Shown here one piece after another: positions 17,714 through 26,153 of a stretch of 58,746 bases of DNA. The DNA is from Gammaproteobacteria bacterium (GTDB taxonomy: Bacteria > Pseudomonadota > Gammaproteobacteria > Steroidobacterales > Steroidobacteraceae): assembly GCA_025357835.1 (NCBI GenBank), contig JANYLM010000082.1, positions 1 through 58,746 of the forward strand. The letters are read 5' to 3'. The translations under genes and the position numbers were made by a program. Position 1 is the stretch's first letter; every line of letters starts with the position of its first letter. The notes under the pieces were generated by a model. The model saw only the letters and a program-made list of their open reading frames with translations, was not told the DNA's origin and ran no database searches.

Positions 17714-19066
17714 TTAAAATTGCCAGTGCAGGCGCACCGCCACGACCGAGGCCGGTCCGCGGTCGCGATTGAACCCCGGGTGGTTGATCCATTGGTAGTC
17801 GAAGCTCAGCTGCGCAGCCTTAAGGACGGCGAGCGAATAATATGTTTCGATGATTTGCTCGGGACCGGGATGGGGCAGCCGTCCATCGCCCACCAGTAGA
17901 CCAAGCCCGCCAGCGTTCAGATAACGCGCGCGCGCGGCGGATATGTCGTTGTCGATCGCCGCCACACCCAGCCTGTCATCGGCGCGATGCCATCCCATCC
18001 CTTGCAACGACAGTCCCACGGACACAGTCCGGTCGATATCCGTGAAATCATACGATTCCACATTGCCTGCGGCCTTGCCGAGACGCGCAAAGGCTCCAAG
18101 ATGAGCCGTCAGTTGCTGTTCCAGGTTCACGCTTACGCCGATGCGATCCCGATAGCGGCGAACCGCGGCAATGTCGACCGCCATCGCGGTGCTATGGGCG
18201 AGCTTTACGGCGTCATCGAGCAGCCCCATCCGACCGCGGCTGTCGAAGACAGTGAGGGCCAGTCGGCCGGGGAGGGCGGCGAGTTCATGACGCTTTTCTA
18301 GTTCCACGACGGCCTGAGACTCGTGAAATCCAGGATCGAGATGCACGCTGTTAGGCAGGGTTGATAAGTCGAACAGGCCTCCGCGCAGCGTCCAGCCACC
18401 CTGGTACCATTCGATGGCTGCTCCCGCGGTGTAACCCCAGGCGTCCGCTGCGTAGTCGAAAGTTCCGGCGTCGATGGCCGCCCAATTCAAGAAGTCGATG
18501 CGCGGGTCGTGGGCGAATTGATTCATATCAAAAACGTCCCCGACGCTGAATTTTCCGATGGTGATGACCACTCGGTTTGCGCTGCGAAAGCCGCTCAACT
18601 GGTTGGCCGCCGCGTCCAGCCCCAAGCGGGTGCCGTCCAGATTCAGAGTCTGGCGCAGAAACAAGCGCGGCAGGCGCAGATAGGGTTGATTCTTGCCGAT
18701 CTTGTAGGCCTCGCCACTCGGAAAGCCCGCAACACCCAGAGTGTTGTTCAGACCGAACCCCTGGTCGATTTCGCCGTTGATCCAGCCCTCCGCTCCCGTC
18801 CAGAGCCGCGTGCCCAAGTACACGGTGGTATCGATGGTCTCGGCGCCGCGACCGGGCGACAAGCTATTGGTCCCGGCGTAAGGGGCGTCGAATCTCGACG
18901 CTTCCTGTTCCACATAAGTGAATTGCCCGTGGACTGCAAAGGTCTGGCCAATGGGTTCCTCGGATGCCGCCGCGGCCGCACTCACCGCAGCAGATAGCAC
19001 CATCGTCATGACTGCGAACACGGAGAAACATGGGTCGCGCGCAATCGCGTTCGGTCGCGGGGACAT
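17714..19066 (-). CDS. OprB-like carbohydrate porin
   Basis: About 450 residues with a signal peptide (cleavage after VSAAAAA) and a beta-barrel of short alternating strands that ends in LHWQF, the terminal Phe recognised by the barrel-insertion machinery. The start of the mature protein (FAVHGQFTYVEQ, then GAETIDTTVYLGTRLWTGAEGW) and QPYLRLPRLFLRQT are typical of carbohydrate-selective porins and their relatives. It should allow passive uptake of small solutes; sugar selectivity is inferred from family only. I use the ATG at 19066; one at 19093 would add nine residues. Confidence 0.75.
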   Translation of the reverse strand: MSPRPNAIARDPCFSVFAVMTMVLSAAVSAAAAASEEPIGQTFAVHGQFTYVEQEASRFDAPYAGTNSLSPGRGAETIDTTVYLGTRLWTGAEGWINGEIDQGFGLNNTLGVAGFPSGEAYKIGKNQPYLRLPRLFLRQTLNLDGTRLGLDAAANQLSGFRSANRVVITIGKFSVGDVFDMNQFAHDPRIDFLNWAAIDAGTFDYAADAWGYTAGAAIEWYQGGWTLRGGLFDLSTLPNSVHLDPGFHESQAVVELEKRHELAALPGRLALTVFDSRGRMGLLDDAVKLAHSTAMAVDIAAVRRYRDRIGVSVNLEQQLTAHLGAFARLGKAAGNVESYDFTDIDRTVSVGLSLQGMGWHRADDRLGVAAIDNDISAARARYLNAGGLGLLVGDGRLPHPGPEQIIETYYSLAVLKAAQLSFDYQWINHPGFNRDRGPASVVAVRLHWQF

Positions 19067-19132
19067 CAGAGGTTTCACCACGCACACCGCCATTCGCCGA
19101 AGCTTTGAAAAAGCATCGCTGCTGCGCGGCGT

Positions 19133-20404
19133 TTAGGCCGCGTGTTTTGTTACTTCAACAGTAATATGCGAAAGGGATTTAAAATCCTCGAGCCGCTCCC
19201 GATAGAAGGTGCAGTCACGAGACTTGTCCGTAAGCACGGAAATAACGGCCCCCAGGTGTCCCGGTCCCAGGCGCCACAGGTGCAGGTCGACCAGCCGGTC
19301 GCCGTCCGACTCGATGGTTTCACGCAGCTTTGCCGTCATTTTCTCATCGGGATTCATGTCGAGCAGGATACGCCCCGTGTCGCGCACCAAACCGACCGAC
19401 CAGTTCGCGATGACGAGGGCGCCGATAATGCCGGCGAGCGGGTCCATCCACATCCAGCCGAAGCTGCGCGCCAGAAGCAGCCCCGTGATTGCGAGCACCG
19501 ATACGGCGGCATCGGCGATTACGTGTATGTAGGCGGAGCGGATATTGTTGTCGCGATGCGCCGAGCTGGAATGGCCGGCATGGGCCGCGTGTGCGTGCGA
19601 ATGTTCTGCGAACGCCACTTCGTGTGGGCCATCGGGGAGATGCAGCAGCGCCTTGAATTCGTGCGGCTCCGGAATTTCCTCGAACGATTCCCAGTAGCGG
19701 CCGCGACTTGCAAAAGCAAACGACTGGCGTGTGCCATCCGGTCTGACCGTCTCCACGCGCAGTGCAGCTGCATCAATGGCGGCCGGGGTTGCGCCGAATA
19801 CCAGCCGAAAGCGCGGTGGCGCATCGTGCTCGAATATGGATAGTTCGACGGCGCCCTGAGCGGTGGCAATCGCCCTGCGTTCGCTCGCATGGTCATGTTC
19901 GGAGTGATCATCGGCATGACCGTGACTGTGGCCATGATGTTCGCCGCCGCTCAATAGCCACGCGCTGACGATATTAACGACCAGGCCGACCACGGCAATG
20001 GGGATTGCCTCGGCAAAACGGATGGGAATGGGCGAGAGAAACCGCGAAATAGCTTCATAGCAGATAAGCACGGCAATCATCGCGAGGACGATGGCGCTGC
20101 TAAAACCTGCCAGATCGCCGAGTTTGCCGGTGCCGAACACGAAACGCGCATCATGCGCGTGCCGGCGTGCGTAGGTATAGGCCAGTGCCGCGATCAGCAT
20201 GGCGGCTGCGTGCGTCGACATGTGCAGGCCATCGGCCACCAGCGCCAACGAGCCGTACACGCTGCCGCCGACGATCTCTACCAGCATCATCATGCTGCAT
20301 AGGACAATCACGGCCCAGGTCTTGCGTTCATTCTGCTCGTGACCCGTCCCGAGAAAAACGTGGTGGTGTCCATCCGATTCCATCGGAGTAGCTGTATTTG
20401 CCAT
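19133..20404 (-). CDS. dmeF: Cation diffusion facilitator DmeF (divalent metal efflux)
   Basis: A 423-residue CDF exporter. Metal-site residues lie in TM2 (ADGLHMSTHAAAM) and TM5 (HVIADAAVSVLAI). A histidine-rich loop (HHGHSHGHADDHSEHDH) and a large inserted domain (about residues 190-260) between the helices are typical of DmeF, which exports Co2+ and Ni2+ in exchange for protons. The start ATG overlaps the TAA of the repressor gene by one base, so the pair is one operon, as in other dmeRF systems. Metal specificity is from the family and not proven here. Confidence 0.9.
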   Translation of the reverse strand: MANTATPMESDGHHHVFLGTGHEQNERKTWAVIVLCSMMMLVEIVGGSVYGSLALVADGLHMSTHAAAMLIAALAYTYARRHAHDARFVFGTGKLGDLAGFSSAIVLAMIAVLICYEAISRFLSPIPIRFAEAIPIAVVGLVVNIVSAWLLSGGEHHGHSHGHADDHSEHDHASERRAIATAQGAVELSIFEHDAPPRFRLVFGATPAAIDAAALRVETVRPDGTRQSFAFASRGRYWESFEEIPEPHEFKALLHLPDGPHEVAFAEHSHAHAAHAGHSSSAHRDNNIRSAYIHVIADAAVSVLAITGLLLARSFGWMWMDPLAGIIGALVIANWSVGLVRDTGRILLDMNPDEKMTAKLRETIESDGDRLVDLHLWRLGPGHLGAVISVLTDKSRDCTFYRERLEDFKSLSHITVEVTKHAA

Positions 20405-20664
20405 TAGAGGTACTTGGTGACTCCCTGAAACTCTTTGATTAAATCCCTGAACTCACGCGGCAGCGCCTCGGAAGTCTCTTCCATGCAGTGATGAATGTGA
20501 TCCTTGATGAGCACTTTCTTGGCGTTACCGATGGCCTTCTCGACCGCGTGAAGCTGCTGCGCCAGTTCCATGCAGGGCCGGCCGGCCTCCAGCATGTCGA
20601 TCACGGCCGCAAGGTGCCCTTGGGCTCGTTTTAGCCGTTTGGCAATCTCGGGAAACTTGTGCAT
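20404..20664 (-). CDS. dmeR: CsoR/RcnR-family metal-responsive repressor (DmeR-like)
   Basis: An 86-residue all-helical repressor. Candidate metal ligands are His2, Cys31 (GRPCMELAQQ) and the run His56/His58/His59/Cys60 (DHIHHC), matching the RcnR/DmeR pattern and not that of FrmR. Metal binding should release DNA and switch on the efflux gene that overlaps its stop. A C-rich inverted repeat lies 22-45 bases upstream of the start (20686-20709) and is the likely operator. Confidence is high for the family and moderate for Co/Ni as signal. Confidence 0.87.
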   Translation of the reverse strand: MHKFPEIAKRLKRAQGHLAAVIDMLEAGRPCMELAQQLHAVEKAIGNAKKVLIKDHIHHCMEETSEALPREFRDLIKEFQGVTKYL

Positions 20665-20909
20665 TATTTATAATCCATTGTGGCGTATCCTATCCCCCTA
20701 GACAGGATAATGGAAGTCATGCGATCGCGCCGGAGGGCGGCAGTGAGACCGCAGTGGCGGCGCGCATACGCCACCACTGCGGCGTCCGCGGGATGGTAGG
20801 CATTCTCCACGGACACAATGGCGCGGCCGAAGCCCGGGTGCCTATCTCGCAAGTAACTCGCTAACGCCTGCTTAGTCTGCGCGGGCCCTATCACCAGAAT
20901 TTCATGCAC
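20664..20909 (-). pseudogene. Truncated eRF1-domain-like 'translational machinery' protein
   Basis: The frame (81 residues from a GTG) contains EILVIGPAQTKQALASYL, GFGRAIVSVEN and HPADAAVVAYARRH, which matches the C-terminal half of the small bacterial proteins with an eRF1/pelota-like domain annotated as translational machinery proteins. Those are about 120-145 residues long and start with a block like AVVWMDHxxA, which is missing here. Upstream, the frame stays open but codes unrelated sequence (a Cys/His-rich stretch) up to the ackA start. The last 20 codons run through the dmeR operator. I judge it a 5'-deleted remnant. Confidence 0.6.
20686..20709 (-). promoter_or_regulatory. Probable operator of dmeR-dmeF
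   Basis: A perfect inverted repeat, TATCCT/AGGATA, with a 12-base centre holding a C5 run (ATCCCCCTAGAC). RcnR/CsoR-family operators are inverted repeats flanking a G/C tract, so both composition and position (just upstream of dmeR) fit autoregulation. Not tested. Confidence 0.6.
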
Positions 20910-21046
20910 ACCCGCGAGCGCAAGTGCGACCTGATGGTCTATTGTATGTCGGCACGAGCAATGCGCACATGCGCATAGGTAGGTGTTAGTCCTTCTTAAG
21001 ATGCAGCTGATGCCGAGCGTAAATTGAACGCAAAGGTAACGAGCCC

Positions 21047-22237
21047 ATGCCCAACGTATTGACGATCAATGGTGGTTCTTCGAGCATTCGCTTCGCCATC
21101 TTTGCAGCGGGCCGGCCGATGGTCCGACTGCTGCAGGGGAGAATTGAGCGCATCGGCGGCCCCGTCGCCCGTCTTACAGTCGAACACGGCGAACGAGTGC
21201 CAACCTTGATAGAGGTCGAGATCAAGGATCGGATTTCGGCGATCGGCTTTCTGATAGACTGGTTAGAATCGCAGCCATTGTTCAAGACTATCGAGGGTGT
21301 GGGGCACCGGGTGGTGCATGGCCTGATGCACACCAAGCCCGAGCTAGTCACGACGAAGCTGTTGGTCGAACTGAAGCACATCATCCCCTTCGATCCCGAG
21401 CACCTGCCGCGCGAAATTGAACTGATCGAGGCACTGCGGCTGCGCCACGCTGAACTGCCGCAAGTCGTGTGCTTCGACACCGCGTTTCATCGAACCATGC
21501 CGCTCGTAGCCACGCAATTGCCGATTCCGCGCCGCTACGCGGCGAAGGGCGTGCAGCGCTATGGCTTTCATGGCCTGTCTTATACCTATCTGATGCAGGA
21601 GTTGGCGCGTCTGGGCGATCCCGCGGCCGCGCGCGGTCGAGTGATCCTGGCGCATTTGGGCAGTGGTGCGAGCCTTGCGGCGGTGCGGGCCGGCTCGTGC
21701 ATCGATACCAGCATGGGCTTTACGCCGACGGCGGGATTGGTCATGGGCACTAGATCGGGGGATTTGGACCCCGGGCTCATGAGCTATCTGACGCTGACCG
21801 AGTCGATGACCGCGACGCAATTTCAAATCATGACTAATCACGAGTCGGGCTTGCTCGGGCTCTCCGAGAGCAGCGCCGATGTCCGGGACTTGCTGGATCG
21901 AGAAGCTAGCGATCCGCGTGCAGCCGAGGCACTGGCACTGTTCTGCTACCAGGCGAAGAAATGGATTGGATCGTTCGCCGCGGCCCTCGGCGGCTTGGAT
22001 ACTTTGGTATTTGCCGGCGGCATAGGCGAGAACGCGGCGCCGGTGCGCGAACGCATCTGCGACGGAATGGATTTTCTGGGAATCGACATCGATGAAAACG
22101 CCAACCGCCGTCACGCGCAGCGCATTTCCACCGACACGGGCTCGGTTGCCGTGCGCGTGATTCGCACGGATGAGGAATCCGTGATCGCAACGGCCGTTAT
22201 CCAGCTGCTGGGCTTTGAATCGAAACAGGAGATATAG
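21047..22237 (+). CDS. ackA: Acetate kinase
   Basis: A 396-residue ASKHA-fold kinase that converts acetyl phosphate and ADP to acetate and ATP. Signatures: VLTINGGSSSIRFAIF at the N-terminus (phosphate 1 loop), FDTAFHRTMP, YGFHGLSYTYL, AHLGSGAS, MGFTPTAGLVMGTRSGDLDPG and FAGGIGENAAPVRERI. It lies three bases upstream of xfp, so acetyl phosphate made by phosphoketolase can be turned into ATP at once. There is no pta gene nearby, which suggests that this copy serves the phosphoketolase shunt. Confidence 0.96.
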   Translation: MPNVLTINGGSSSIRFAIFAAGRPMVRLLQGRIERIGGPVARLTVEHGERVPTLIEVEIKDRISAIGFLIDWLESQPLFKTIEGVGHRVVHGLMHTKPELVTTKLLVELKHIIPFDPEHLPREIELIEALRLRHAELPQVVCFDTAFHRTMPLVATQLPIPRRYAAKGVQRYGFHGLSYTYLMQELARLGDPAAARGRVILAHLGSGASLAAVRAGSCIDTSMGFTPTAGLVMGTRSGDLDPGLMSYLTLTESMTATQFQIMTNHESGLLGLSESSADVRDLLDREASDPRAAEALALFCYQAKKWIGSFAAALGGLDTLVFAGGIGENAAPVRERICDGMDFLGIDIDENANRRHAQRISTDTGSVAVRVIRTDEESVIATAVIQLLGFESKQEI

Positions 22238-22240
22238 ATC

Positions 22241-24616
22241 ATGCAGCAACAGGCCATTACTCCGGCGCTCGACGCGGATGTCGCGCGGAAAATAGACGCC
22301 TACTGGCGGGCGGCGAATTACTTGTCCGTGGGCCAGATTTATCTCTGCGACAATCCGCTGTTGAAGGAGCCGTTGGCGCTTGCGCACATCAAACGCATGT
22401 TGCTGGGGCATTGGGGAACGACGCCGGGACAGAATTTCATTTACACGCATTTGAATCGCATCATCAAAAAGTACGATGTGGACATGATCTACATGTCGGG
22501 TCCGGGGCATGGCGGTCCGGCCGTTGTGGGCAGCACCTATCTTGAGGGTACGTACAGCGAGGTCTATTCCAACATCAGTCAGGATGAGGCCGGCCTGAAG
22601 CGGCTGTTTACCCAGTTCTCCTTTCCCGGTGGTATTCCAAGCCATGCCTCAGCGGACTGCCCGGGTTCGATTCACGAGGGCGGCGAACTCGGCTATTCGC
22701 TGAGTCATGCCTTCGGTGCGGTATTCGACAATCCCTCGCTGGTGGTGGCCTGTGTGATCGGCGACGGTGAAGCGGAGACCGGGCCGCTTGCCACCTCCTG
22801 GCATTCCAACAAGTTCCTTAATCCCGCCAGCGATGGTGCGGTACTCCCGATCCTGCATTTGAATGGTTACAAGATCGCCAATCCCGCGATTCTGGCCCGC
22901 ATCCCTCGCGAAGAATTGGAGCAACTGCTGCGCGGCTACGGCTGGACGCCGTACTTCGTCGAGGGTCATGAGCCAACGCCCATGCACCAGGCGATGGCTG
23001 CGACTCTGGATACCGTCATGGAGCAGATTCGACGGATTCAGGCGGACGCGCGCGTCCATGACAAGAAAGAGCGCCCGCGTTGGCCCATGATCGTATTCAG
23101 TTCGCCCAAGGGCTGGACCGGGCCGAAGACAATCGACGGTAAGGCAAACGAAGGCACCTTCAGGTCGCATCAAGTGCCCTTGTCCGATCCTGCGAAGAAT
23201 CCCGAGCATCTGCGGCAGTTGGAAAGCTGGCTGCGCAGTTATAGGCCCGAGGAATTGTTCGACGACCGGGGTCGCCTGAGACCGGAATTGGCGGCTCTGG
23301 CACCCAGCGGTGTGCGGCGCATGGGTGCGAACCCCAACGCCAATGGGGGCATGCTGCTGCGTGACTTGCGGATGCCGGACTTCGCCGACTACGCGGTGGA
23401 GGTTCCCAAACCAGGTGTCCTGGGTATCGGCGATACGCATGTGTTGGGACGGTTTTTGCGCGATGTGCTGAAGTTGAACGCCGAGCAGCGCAATTTTCGC
23501 CTCTTCGGCCCGGACGAAACTCTGTCTAATGGTCTTGAGGCGGCGTTCGAAGTGACCAATCGCCAGTGGCTGGCAGCCACTACCGACAGCGATGAGTTCC
23601 TGGCGCGCAGCGGCCAGGTCATGGAGATGCTGAGCGAGCACCAATGCCAAGGTTGGCTCGAGGGATATCTGCTCACCGGAAGGCACGGCCTGTTCAATTG
23701 CTACGAAGCCTTCATTCATATCGTCGACTCGATGTTCAATCAGCACGCCAAATGGTTGAAGGTCACGGCGGGGCTGGCGTGGCGGCGCAAGATCGCATCG
23801 CTGAATTACCTACTGAGCTCGCATGTCTGGCGACAGGACCACAATGGCTTCACTCACCAAGACCCCGGCTTCCTCGACCATGTGGTGAACAAGAAGGCCG
23901 AGATCGTGCGCGTGTACCTCCCGCCCGACGCCAATTGCTTGCTGTCGGTGATGGATCATTGCTTGCGAAGCCGCCACTACGTCAATGTAGTGGTGGCGGG
24001 AAAGCATCCGGCTCCGCAATGGCTGACCATGGAAGCGGCCGTCAAACATTGCAGCGAAGGTATTGGGATCTGGCAATGGGCCAGCAACGATCAGCGCAAC
24101 GAGCCGGATCTGGTCATGGCCTGCGCTGGCGATGTGCCGACGCTCGAGACGCTGGCGGCGGTGTCCATCCTTCGCGCGCAATTCCCGGAGCTAAAGGTGC
24201 GAGTGGTCAACGTCGTCGATCTCATGAAGCTGCAGCCACCGTCAGAGCACCCACACGGTTTGAGCGACAGCGAGTTCGACTCGCTGTTCACCAGGGATAA
24301 GCCGGTCATCTTCGCTTTCCACGGCTATCCCTGGCTGATTCACCGCCTGACTTACCGCCGCCACAACCACAAGAATCTGCATGTGCGCGGGTATAAGGAA
24401 GAGGGCACCATCACTACCGCCTTCGATATGACGGTATTGAACGATTTGGATCGTTTCCACTTGGTCATGGATGCCATCAGCCGCTTGCCGCAGACGGGCA
24501 GCCCAGGCGTATATCTGAAGCAGCAACTGCGGGATAAATTGATCGAGCACAAATGCTACATCGACCGCTACGGGCAAGACATGCCGGAAATCAGGGACTG
24601 GGTGTGGCCTGATTAG
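22241..24616 (+). CDS. xfp: Phosphoketolase (Xfp/Xpk family)
   Basis: A 791-residue thiamine-diphosphate enzyme that splits xylulose 5-phosphate (and often fructose 6-phosphate) into acetyl phosphate plus glyceraldehyde 3-phosphate (or erythrose 4-phosphate). Signatures include [53 protein letters not shown], the ThDP block [37 protein letters not shown] and [11 protein letters not shown]. An SD (CAGGAG) lies inside the end of ackA. Length and motifs are complete. Confidence 0.97.
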   Translation: MQQQAITPALDADVARKIDAYWRAANYLSVGQIYLCDNPLLKEPLALAHIKRMLLGHWGTTPGQNFIYTHLNRIIKKYDVDMIYMSGPGHGGPAVVGSTYLEGTYSEVYSNISQDEAGLKRLFTQFSFPGGIPSHASADCPGSIHEGGELGYSLSHAFGAVFDNPSLVVACVIGDGEAETGPLATSWHSNKFLNPASDGAVLPILHLNGYKIANPAILARIPREELEQLLRGYGWTPYFVEGHEPTPMHQAMAATLDTVMEQIRRIQADARVHDKKERPRWPMIVFSSPKGWTGPKTIDGKANEGTFRSHQVPLSDPAKNPEHLRQLESWLRSYRPEELFDDRGRLRPELAALAPSGVRRMGANPNANGGMLLRDLRMPDFADYAVEVPKPGVLGIGDTHVLGRFLRDVLKLNAEQRNFRLFGPDETLSNGLEAAFEVTNRQWLAATTDSDEFLARSGQVMEMLSEHQCQGWLEGYLLTGRHGLFNCYEAFIHIVDSMFNQHAKWLKVTAGLAWRRKIASLNYLLSSHVWRQDHNGFTHQDPGFLDHVVNKKAEIVRVYLPPDANCLLSVMDHCLRSRHYVNVVVAGKHPAPQWLTMEAAVKHCSEGIGIWQWASNDQRNEPDLVMACAGDVPTLETLAAVSILRAQFPELKVRVVNVVDLMKLQPPSEHPHGLSDSEFDSLFTRDKPVIFAFHGYPWLIHRLTYRRHNHKNLHVRGYKEEGTITTAFDMTVLNDLDRFHLVMDAISRLPQTGSPGVYLKQQLRDKLIEHKCYIDRYGQDMPEIRDWVWPD

Positions 24617-24717
24617 CGGAGTAGCAATGCACGGGCTTGTCGATCGGAATTTACAACCGGTTCCAGCCACGGCGTGAAGTATGTTGAGTCCCTTAGTGAA
24701 AATTCGAGCGCGACGTA

Positions 24718-25323
24718 ATGAGAATCAATCAGCGGTTGGTTGGGGCGGCGGTTATTCTGTTCTCCCTGGGATACGCATCACGCGCTGCGGCGCAAACGGA
24801 CGAGATTCAGGTCTATGACGCCGCGATTGCCGCGCCCGGCGTTTTCAATTTAACTTGGCACAATAATTTTATTTCCAGCGGCAGCAACACGCCCGGCTTT
24901 CCCGGCGCCATCGTGCCGGACAAGTCATTGAATGGGGTCAGCGAATGGGCCTAGGGCGTCGCGCCTTGGTTCGAAGCCGGAGTGTATTTCCCGCTGTATT
25001 CGATTACTCGCGACAACGGCGTTGCGTACAACGGCCTCAAGCTGCGGGCCCTGTTCGTCTCCCCCGACGCGGCGGATCGGGAATTTGTACCTGCTACCCG
25101 CGTTGCCGTAAAAGTTTCCGATGCCATTAAGCTGGCGCTTGAGGAGTACGACGACTTCGGCCGCATAAGGCATTTTCTTGCGGCGTCCAAGCAATCGCAC
25201 CAATTGTTCTCCGTGGTCGACATACACACTCGCTGGCTCGCCATTGAAGCGGGATTGGGCGCCGGTCTGTCGGCGGCTTCGGAGCATCGCGTTTTCAAAC
25301 TTATTTTGATCAAGGATCTTTGA
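24718..25323 (+). pseudogene. Outer-membrane barrel protein broken by a stop and an internal deletion
   Basis: One frame runs from ATG 24718 (signal peptide ending SRAAAQ, then DEIQVYDAAIAAPGVFNLTWHNNF) to an in-frame TAG at 24952-24954, and continues in the same frame with GVAPWFEAGVYFPLYSITRD. Homologues I recall read EWAYG at this point, so TAG probably replaced a Tyr codon. After DAADREF the frame jumps to FVPATRVAVKVSDAI and ends with the family C-terminus (QSHQLFSVVDIHT... KLILIKDL); about 60-80 middle residues seem to be missing. The function of the family is unknown. Confidence 0.7.
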
Positions 25324-25349
25324 TAGCGGGTGTGGCGAGATCGAGTTCT

Positions 25350-25366
25350 ATTGACATAGTGTCAAT
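25350..25366. promoter_or_regulatory. Palindromic operator candidate for the TetR gene
   Basis: ATTGACA-TAG-TGTCAAT, a perfect 7-base inverted repeat with a 3-base centre, ends 19 bases before the tetR start. A related half site (ATTGACA, then CATGTC) recurs at about 26058-26070 in front of the RND adaptor gene. Shared sequence in both promoter regions suggests one regulator, most likely the TetR protein between them. Confidence 0.65.
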
Positions 25367-25385
25367 AACTATCTATCGTTCAGAT

Positions 25386-26042
25386 ATGTCCTATATTGCC
25401 CAGCGGCGCGGAGAGGAAAAGGAGCGCCGGCGCGCCGAGATTCTCGATGCCGCGGAAGCCTTGTATGCCAAGCAGGGTTGGGAGAGCTTGACGGTTGACC
25501 AAGTGGCGCGTAGTGCGCGGCTGTCGCGTGCCCTGGTGTATGTGTACTTCCGCGACAAAGAAGACCTGTTGTTCGCCATCGGCGAGCGCGCCATGGGCCT
25601 AGTCCGGGATCGTTTTATCCAAGCCGCCGCGGGCCATGTGTTGGGCATAGACAAGGTCGAGGCAATCGGCCGGGCTTATATGGGATATGCCTATGAATTT
25701 CCTCATTATTTCGACTTCTGCACGCGCTTTCAGGCACATTCCGTCGCCATTGATCCGGGGTCGCACGAGGGTGCCTGCCGCGCAGCCGGGGATGAGACCA
25801 TCGCTACCGTTGTGCAGGCCATCGAGGCCGGTATGCGCGACGGCAGCGTGCGCCCGGATATCGGTGAGCCGGTAATGTTCGCGGTTACCCTCTGGGCATT
25901 CACGCACGGCCTCATTCAATTGGCCATGGCCAAAGGCAACGAATTGGCGAGGTATGGGGTCGCCATTCCCGCCTTCGGCGACTATGCCTTGGGACTGATA
26001 CGCGAGATCGCCCAGAGCACTCCTGCCTCCAACAAAAGTTGA
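25386..26042 (+). CDS. TetR/AcrR family transcriptional regulator
   Basis: About 218 residues from ATG 25386, the start that best fits the family (MSYIAQRRGEEKERRRAEIL). The N-terminal HTH spans residues 15-62 (LYAKQGWESLTVDQVARSARLSRALVYVYFRDKEDLLFAI). The C-terminal ligand domain is helical and divergent. A longer frame from 25320 would include the palindrome, so I reject it. It is upstream of, and on the same strand as, an RND pump operon, and the palindromes at 25350 and about 26058 make it the probable local repressor. Confidence 0.88.
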   Translation: MSYIAQRRGEEKERRRAEILDAAEALYAKQGWESLTVDQVARSARLSRALVYVYFRDKEDLLFAIGERAMGLVRDRFIQAAAGHVLGIDKVEAIGRAYMGYAYEFPHYFDFCTRFQAHSVAIDPGSHEGACRAAGDETIATVVQAIEAGMRDGSVRPDIGEPVMFAVTLWAFTHGLIQLAMAKGNELARYGVAIPAFGDYALGLIREIAQSTPASNKS

Positions 26043-26057
26043 TTTTTTTGACCTGAA

Positions 26058-26092
26058 ATTGACACATGTCTAGTTTATATACAAGTGACTAG
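26058..26092. promoter_or_regulatory. Probable operator region of the RND operon
   Basis: This stretch holds ATTGACACATGTC, which contains GACA-CA-TGTC and shares ATTGACA with the site at 25350. It overlaps at its right end a second inverted repeat, CTAGT (26070-26074) with ACTAG (26088-26092). It lies 62-96 bases before the adaptor start. This is the expected place for TetR control of the pump. Confidence 0.5.
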
Positions 26093-26153
26093 GAGCAACT
26101 GCGATTCTAGGCGCGCCACGACCACGCCCTCGCATCGCCTGTAAGGAGTTAAC

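Noticed and set aside
21344-22645. 433-residue open frame antisense to ackA
   Set aside because: It lies opposite clear ackA codons, crosses into xfp and shows no family motif; long antisense frames are expected at this GC content.
22649-23746. 365-residue open frame antisense to xfp
   Set aside because: A mirror of conserved phosphoketolase codons with no recognisable domain.
23968-23999. Strong hairpin in xfp (CCGCCACTAC paired with GTAGTGGTGGCGG)
   Set aside because: It falls on conserved codons for [11 protein letters not shown], so the symmetry is best explained by protein coding.
24952-24954. TAG as a recoded or read-through codon
   Set aside because: The same gene also lacks its middle part, so decay explains it better.
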